In this document: positions 59,799 through 64,000 of the stretch, piece after piece | How positions within the stretch are numbered: position 1 is the first letter of the stretch | How the letters are laid out: every line of letters begins with the position of its first letter | From: Gammaproteobacteria bacterium | Lineage (GTDB): Bacteria; Pseudomonadota; Gammaproteobacteria; Xanthomonadales; SZUA-36 | Length of the DNA: 64,000 bases | Assembly: GCA_030431095.1 (NCBI GenBank) | Contig: JAUIJU010000013.1 | Coordinates: 1 to 64,000, forward strand | Reading direction: 5' to 3' | Translations under genes and position numbers: made by a program | Notes under the pieces: generated by a model | Told to the model about the DNA's origin: nothing | The model's input: only the letters and a program-made list of their open reading frames with translations | Database searches by the model: none

Positions 59799-60779
59799 CT
59801 ACTCGGCGGCCTTGGTCGGCAGGAAGGCGTGGCCGATCACCTTCAAAGTGATCGGCGGCACTTCGCCGATGGCGGTTACCCGACGTTCCTGGCGCGAACG
59901 CGACCAGGCGTTGGTGGTGCCCATACGACTCAGACCCGGCGGAATACCCCCTTCGCCACCGGCCGGTTCCAGGTACACCGACACCGAGGCCAGGCCGTCG
60001 CTGTAGACCAGGTGTTCGTATGCCGGGTTCTCGACATGGCTCGCGTGCGCCGCCAGTCGGAACCCCGGCGGCAGGTGTCGCGGCGTGAGCGCGTGCCCAC
60101 CGGTGGGCGCACCGGGCGCGTCCAGTTGGGGTGCTGCCGACTCGATGGTGATGAAGCGCCCGGCCGGCGCCTCGGAACGCAGCCCTGCCGGATCCACCTT
60201 GTCGCCGGTGACCAGGTCGGTGAACATCAATTTGGCCAGCGGGCGGCGGTCCGCGTCGTACAGCACCCAGCGCAGCAGCAACGCGGACTCCGTGTCCAGC
60301 CACAACTCGTAACCGTAGCGATACTTGTCTCGCGGAACGATGGAAATCCTGCGCCCCTCGTGACCGGCGACACGGCCGACGCCACCGATCTCGAACAGGT
60401 AGCGACCGCGGGCACGCTCCAGGGCGGCCACCGAAAAGTCGGGGAACACGGCCCCGGTCAGCAGCGGATCCTGCAGGGGTCGTTCCTGTTCGCCAATGAT
60501 GGCGCGCACGCCCTCGCCGTCACGGACGATTTCGCGCAGGGGGCCGGATACGGCGACCATGCGTTCGTGCACCACGCCGTCCCGACGCATGTGCGTCAGA
60601 CGGATGGTCTCGATATCGGCGCCGCGGACGTAGACGAATGTGCCCTGGTAATCATGTTCCTGCATGCCCCTGGCCATGCGCTCCAGCCAGTCGCGGGCCT
60701 CGTCGAACTGGTCGGCCGCGACGGACCCCGCCAGCAGGAGCATCAGTACCCCGCAGGCCAGCCGATGAACGCGGTGCAC
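59799..60779 (-). CDS. mucB: Sigma-E regulatory protein MucB/RseB
   Basis: A 326-residue periplasmic protein with a signal peptide (residues 5-22). Two lipoprotein-carrier-like beta domains are visible (HDYQGTFVYVRGADIETIRL, and LPPGFRLAAHAS near the C-terminal part). It binds the periplasmic part of MucA/RseA and shields it from DegS until mislocalised LPS or lipoproteins pull it off. The start is GTG at 60779, 11 bp after mucA. Confidence 0.94.
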   Translation of the reverse strand: MHRVHRLACGVLMLLLAGSVAADQFDEARDWLERMARGMQEHDYQGTFVYVRGADIETIRLTHMRRDGVVHERMVAVSGPLREIVRDGEGVRAIIGEQERPLQDPLLTGAVFPDFSVAALERARGRYLFEIGGVGRVAGHEGRRISIVPRDKYRYGYELWLDTESALLLRWVLYDADRRPLAKLMFTDLVTGDKVDPAGLRSEAPAGRFITIESAAPQLDAPGAPTGGHALTPRHLPPGFRLAAHASHVENPAYEHLVYSDGLASVSVYLEPAGGEGGIPPGLSRMGTTNAWSRSRQERRVTAIGEVPPITLKVIGHAFLPTKAAE

Positions 60780-60790
60780 CAGCGGCGCCC

Positions 60791-61402
60791 TCAGCGTTCG
60801 ACGTCAGTGTCGCCCGGTTCCTCGTCGTCGCCGGTGTCGCCTTGTTCGATGATCTGGACGGGAGTCGCGGAGGACGCGATGGGCCCAAACGAAACGAAGC
60901 CCTGCTGACCCACGGCGCCGGCCGCCTGGTTGTGGCGCAGGATGTAGCGATTCAGGCTGCGCTGGGAATCTGCCGTACCCGCTCTCAGGCTGGCTGGCTG
61001 GGAGACGGGCGACAGGCCGGCGCTGTTGGGACTCGCAAAGGGCTCAGCGGGATCGTCCGCCGTCGGCGCGCCCAGGTTCAGGGTCACCATCACAACGGCC
61101 GCGGCGACCGAGGCGGCAATCGCGCCACCAGCCACCGGCTTTAGCCAGCCCGGCAAGGCGCCACGCATGCGCCCGTCCGGCGCATTGTCCATGGCGTCCA
61201 CCTGGTCCAGGTCGATCGACAGGCGAGTCAGCGAGAAGGATTCGCCGGGCCGCCGCAGGCAATCGCGGATCAGGTGATAACGCTGCCAGGTACCACCCAG
61301 CGATTCGTCTGAGCCCATGCGCCTGGCGAGAAATCGCCCGGCTTCGGACGACAGCTCGCCGTCCATGAGACAGGAAAGATGTTCACGTGTGTCTTTGGTC
61401 AT
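60791..61402 (-). CDS. mucA: Anti-sigma factor MucA/RseA
   Basis: A 203-residue single-span inner-membrane protein. The N terminus (LSCLMDGELSSEAGRFLARR) binds sigma-E in the cytoplasm; the helix is at about 91-110 (VAGGAIAASVAAAVVMVTL); the outer part ends in an acidic Asp/Glu tail. It is cut by DegS-type and RseP proteases during envelope stress. It follows algU by 43 bp. Confidence 0.94.
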   Translation of the reverse strand: MTKDTREHLSCLMDGELSSEAGRFLARRMGSDESLGGTWQRYHLIRDCLRRPGESFSLTRLSIDLDQVDAMDNAPDGRMRGALPGWLKPVAGGAIAASVAAAVVMVTLNLGAPTADDPAEPFASPNSAGLSPVSQPASLRAGTADSQRSLNRYILRHNQAAGAVGQQGFVSFGPIASSATPVQIIEQGDTGDDEEPGDTDVER

Positions 61403-61445
61403 TCAACTGTACCCGTGCCTGGGGTGTTCTCTGCAGCCCCGTCAA

Positions 61446-62030
61446 TCATTGTGGACCGTCGAGAAGGGGTTTAAGTTTCTCGTCGATCGCTTCCCGAGCG
61501 CGAAAAATTCGCGAGCGCACCGTACCGATGGGACATTCCATGGTGGTGGCGATTTCTTCGTAACTCATGCCGTCGATTTCGCGCAGCATGATGGCCGTGC
61601 GCAGATCGTCCGGCAACGCCGCGATGGCGTCGTACACCGTTTTCTCGATTTCCTCGCGCAACAACTCGTTTTCCGGCGTGCCCCGTTCTTTCAGCCGGCT
61701 GTCGATGTCGTACTGCTCCGCGTCGACGGCGTCGATATCACTGGAGGGCGGACGCCGGTTGCGCGCCACCAGCCAGTTCTTGGCGGTATTGATCGCGATG
61801 CGATAGAGCCAGGTGTAGAACGCACTGTCGCCGCGGAATTTGCCCAGCGCCCGGTAGGCCTTGATAAAGGCTTCCTGGGCCACGTCCTGTGCCTCCGAGG
61901 GGTCGGCCACGTAGCGTGAGACCAGGCTGACGATGCGGTGCTGATATTTTCGGATCAGCAGGTCGAAGGCGGCCTTGTCGCCCTTCTGCACCCGCTCCAC
62001 CAGCATCTGGTCGACCTGGGCTTCGCCCAT
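61446..62030 (-). CDS. algU: Envelope-stress sigma factor AlgU/RpoE
   Basis: A 194-residue ECF sigma factor very close to E. coli RpoE and P. aeruginosa AlgU: VERVQKGDKAAFDLL in region 1/2, YRALGKFRGDSAFYTWLYRIA, NRRPPSSDIDAVDAE, and region 4 LREIDGMSYEEIATTMECP followed by VRSRIFRAREAID. I chose the ATG at 62030 (MGEAQVDQ), which has GGGGGA 7 bp upstream and matches family length. An upstream ATG at 62087 with GAGGGAG would add 19 residues. The GAACTT-N16-TCATA promoter at 62272-62298 suggests autoregulation. Confidence 0.96.
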   Translation of the reverse strand: MGEAQVDQMLVERVQKGDKAAFDLLIRKYQHRIVSLVSRYVADPSEAQDVAQEAFIKAYRALGKFRGDSAFYTWLYRIAINTAKNWLVARNRRPPSSDIDAVDAEQYDIDSRLKERGTPENELLREEIEKTVYDAIAALPDDLRTAIMLREIDGMSYEEIATTMECPIGTVRSRIFRAREAIDEKLKPLLDGPQ

Positions 62031-62383
62031 GCGCTTGTCCCCCGTCGCGTCACTGGCCTGGCGTTCGGCGCGCGAACTGCCGGTCATGTCAGATGGCTCC
62101 CTCGCGGGCCGGGCCCGCCGGTCGATGTTCAATGCGCTGACACTCACGGCGCGCACCACTGAAGTTTCGAGCATATCATGTCGATTCGTTGTCCCTGCGG
62201 CTTGGAGCCCCTCGTCCCGTTCTCCCCGGGTCGCCGAAACGGGTCCGCGAATCCTCCGGGTCGTTGCCTGATATGACAGGGTCCGTGCGGCCAAGTTCCC
62301 GGGGTTTTTTCCCGTGATTACCCTGCATTGCGCCGCCATGAATGCGATAATGGCGCGCTTTCCCACAGCAGCGGACTCATACC
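62031..62383. other. Intergenic region between divergent algU and ALDH7 genes
   Basis: About 353 bp. It holds the sigma-E-type promoter of algU and a ~235-nt algU leader that stays open in frame with algU. Near 62345 GATAAT is a possible -10 for the plus-strand ALDH gene, without a good -35. I see no tRNA or terminator. Confidence 0.5.
62272..62298 (-). promoter_or_regulatory. Sigma-E (AlgU)-type promoter of the algU operon
   Basis: Minus-strand GAACTT at 62293-62298, a 16-bp spacer, and TCATA at 62272-62276. This fits the AlgU/RpoE consensus GAACTT-N16-17-TCnnA. It implies that AlgU drives its own operon with mucA, mucB and rseC. Confidence 0.75.
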
Positions 62384-63901
62384 ATGGATTTCCTCGAACG
62401 CCTTGGCATCCGGGACACCAATCCCGGCGCCTGTTTTGGACCGGACGCGTGGTCGACGACCACCGACACCGCCCTCCTCGACTGTATCGACCCCAGTACC
62501 GGCAATGTCATCGCGCAGGTCCATTCGGCCTCGGAAGCCGACTACGAGCGCGTGATGGAGACCGCCCGCGAGGTCGCCGCCGAGTGGCGTAACGTGCCGG
62601 CCCCGGTGCGCGGTGAAGCCGTGCGGCTATGTACCGACGCCCTGCGCGAGCACAAGGACGCCCTGGGCAGCCTGGTCACGCTGGAAATGGGCAAGATCAA
62701 GGCCGAGGGCGACGGCGAAGTCCAGGAGATGATTGACATTGGTGACTTCGCGCTGGGCCAGTCGCGCATGCTGTACGGCAACACCATGCATTCGGAACGT
62801 CCGCAGCACCGCATGTACGAGCAGTGGCATCCGCTGGGTGTGGTCGGCGTGATTTCCGCCTTCAATTTTCCGGTCGCCGTGTGGTCCTGGAATGCCTTCA
62901 TCGCCGCGGTCTGCGGCAACGTCACGGTGTGGAAGCCCTCCCCCAAGGGCGCCCTGTGCTGCCTGGCGGTTCAGAACATCTGCAACGAGGCGCTGAAGAA
63001 AGGGGGCTTTCCGCCCATTTTTCTGAGCTTCATCGAGGACGGTCACGCGCTGGCCGAGCGCTTCGTCGACGACGCGCGTGTCGACCTGATGTCCTTCACC
63101 GGCTCCACGCAGGTCGGCAGGCAGGTCGGCGCCCGGGTCGCGTCGCGCATGGGCAAGAGCCTGCTGGAGCTGGGCGGCAACAACGCCATCATTCTCGACC
63201 GTAGCGCGGATTTGAAAATGGCCATTCCCGGTATCGTGTTCGGCGCCGTCGGCACTGCCGGCCAGCGTTGCACGAGCACGCGCCGCCTGTTCGTGCACGA
63301 CAGCATGATGGACGAGGTCTGTGACACCCTGGTCAATGCGTACCAGCAGGTCCGCATCGGCAATCCTGCCGATGCGGACACCCTGATGGGGCCGCTGACG
63401 GACGAAGCCTCCGTGCAACGCTTCGAGGCGGCCGTCGCCGCCGCCGTGGCGGCCGGCGGCGAAGTGTTGACCGGTGGCGAACGGGTGGAAGGCCCAGGCA
63501 GTTTCGTGAAGCCGACGGTCATCCGCGCCCGGAACGAGTGGGACATCGTGCAAAGCGAAACCTTTGCACCGATCCTGTACGTCATCCCCTACGGCGACCT
63601 CGACGAGGCCATCGCGATGCAGAATGACGTCGCGCAGGGCCTGTCCTCGGCGATCTTCACGAACGACATGCGCAGCGCGGAGCGGTACCTCTCCGCCGGC
63701 GGATCGGACTGCGGTATCGCCAATGTGAACATCGGTACTTCCGGCGCGGAGATCGGCGGCGCGTTCGGTGGCGAAAAGGAAACCGGCGGCGGCCGCGAAT
63801 CCGGTTCGGATGCCTGGAAGGCTTACATGCGCCGCCAGACCAACACCATCAACTGGGGCACGGATCTGCCCCTTGCGCAGGGCATCAAGTTCGACCTGTG
63901 A
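62384..63901 (+). CDS. Aldehyde dehydrogenase, ALDH7 (aminoadipate semialdehyde dehydrogenase) type
   Basis: A 505-residue NAD-dependent dehydrogenase. The active site shows [10 protein letters not shown] (Asn), [10 protein letters not shown] (Glu) and [14 protein letters not shown] (catalytic Cys); the latter string is characteristic of the ALDH7/antiquitin group, which oxidises alpha-aminoadipate semialdehyde in lysine catabolism. [20 protein letters not shown] near the C terminus is also typical. The first ATG at 62384 is used. No other lysine-degradation gene is near, so the substrate is inferred from family resemblance. It is followed by pyrD after 28 bp. Confidence 0.88.
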   Translation: MDFLERLGIRDTNPGACFGPDAWSTTTDTALLDCIDPSTGNVIAQVHSASEADYERVMETAREVAAEWRNVPAPVRGEAVRLCTDALREHKDALGSLVTLEMGKIKAEGDGEVQEMIDIGDFALGQSRMLYGNTMHSERPQHRMYEQWHPLGVVGVISAFNFPVAVWSWNAFIAAVCGNVTVWKPSPKGALCCLAVQNICNEALKKGGFPPIFLSFIEDGHALAERFVDDARVDLMSFTGSTQVGRQVGARVASRMGKSLLELGGNNAIILDRSADLKMAIPGIVFGAVGTAGQRCTSTRRLFVHDSMMDEVCDTLVNAYQQVRIGNPADADTLMGPLTDEASVQRFEAAVAAAVAAGGEVLTGGERVEGPGSFVKPTVIRARNEWDIVQSETFAPILYVIPYGDLDEAIAMQNDVAQGLSSAIFTNDMRSAERYLSAGGSDCGIANVNIGTSGAEIGGAFGGEKETGGGRESGSDAWKAYMRRQTNTINWGTDLPLAQGIKFDL

Positions 63902-63929
63902 TGCCCGGCGTCACGGTGGTTTCGGCCTG

Positions 63930-64000
63930 ATGTTCGGTCTTCTGCGCAGGGCCCTGTTTAAAGCGCCGCCCGAGGCGGCGCACGAATTTGCCCTGGAAAG
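63930..64000 (+). CDS. pyrD: Dihydroorotate dehydrogenase (quinone), N-terminal fragment
   Basis: The last 71 bases start an open frame MFGLLRRALFKAPPEAAHEF that runs off the window. It resembles the N-terminal membrane-binding helix of class 2 PyrD (E. coli [21 protein letters not shown] in alignment: RKALF...P..AHEF). Only ~23 residues are visible, so the call depends on this match. Confidence 0.65.
   Translation, partial: MFGLLRRALFKAPPEAAHEFALE

Overview
The window is about 64 kb of GC-rich, tightly packed bacterial chromosome. Housekeeping gene order and protein similarity point to a Gammaproteobacterium: an algU/rpoE-mucA-mucB-rseC-mucD block next to lepA-lepB-DUF4845-rnc-era-recO-pdxJ, plus guaB-guaA, nagZ and an MTIP-type phosphorylase. 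I cannot fix the family; a marine or soil aerobe near the Xanthomonadales/Chromatiales side is an inference only. Genes are packed almost end to end, convergent neighbours are 1-12 bp apart or overlap, and GTG/TTG starts are frequent. I see no tRNA, rRNA, insertion sequence, prophage or CRISPR array.

Layout. 1-12.5 kb: the 3' part of an ABC-F ATPase (yheS), a FAD-linked 2-hydroxyacid oxidase with a sodium/solute symporter, an MscS channel, a secreted S8/S53-like protease with a clear terminator, a TPR sulfotransferase with an MFS carrier, and a DUF481 outer-membrane protein with a DUF3052 protein. 12.5-22 kb: the most interesting accessory locus. A secreted type-II poly(3-hydroxybutyrate) depolymerase is co-transcribed with a TetR regulator. 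Divergent from them are a TonB-dependent receptor, an MFS carrier, a 3-hydroxybutyrate dehydrogenase whose substrate residues are all conserved, an acyl-CoA synthetase and an alpha/beta hydrolase. Two TTCAAC-N4-GTTGAA palindromes lie in the tetR/receptor intergenic region. Together they look like a regulated system for breaking down, importing and oxidising PHB or 3-hydroxybutyrate oligomers.

22-25.4 kb: an ALDH16-type two-domain aldehyde dehydrogenase with deoxyribose-phosphate aldolase. 25.5-28 kb: an AT-rich promoter patch with a Fur-box-like site before a second TonB-dependent receptor. 28.1-33.4 kb: a membrane sulfotransferase, a tiny membrane protein and an arylsulfotransferase-like protein in one operon, divergent from a membrane-anchored glycosidase-like protein. 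33.5-38.3 kb: guaB-guaA, a 2-oxoglutarate/Fe(II) oxygenase and tadA. 38.4-45 kb: a lipoprotein amidohydrolase, xseA, an ECF sigma factor with a membrane partner and YigZ, a Rossmann oxidoreductase and a winged-helix protein.

45.1-62.0 kb is one long minus-strand run, read from right to left: the envelope-stress sigma factor AlgU with its anti-sigma system and MucD, then LepA, signal peptidase, RNase III, Era, RecO, PdxJ, RlmD, a CYTH protein, NagZ, a hypoxanthine phosphoribosyltransferase, methylthioinosine phosphorylase and 2,4-dienoyl-CoA reductase. A sigma-E-type promoter (GAACTT-N16-TCATA) precedes algU. The window ends with an ALDH7 aldehyde dehydrogenase and the first codons of pyrD.
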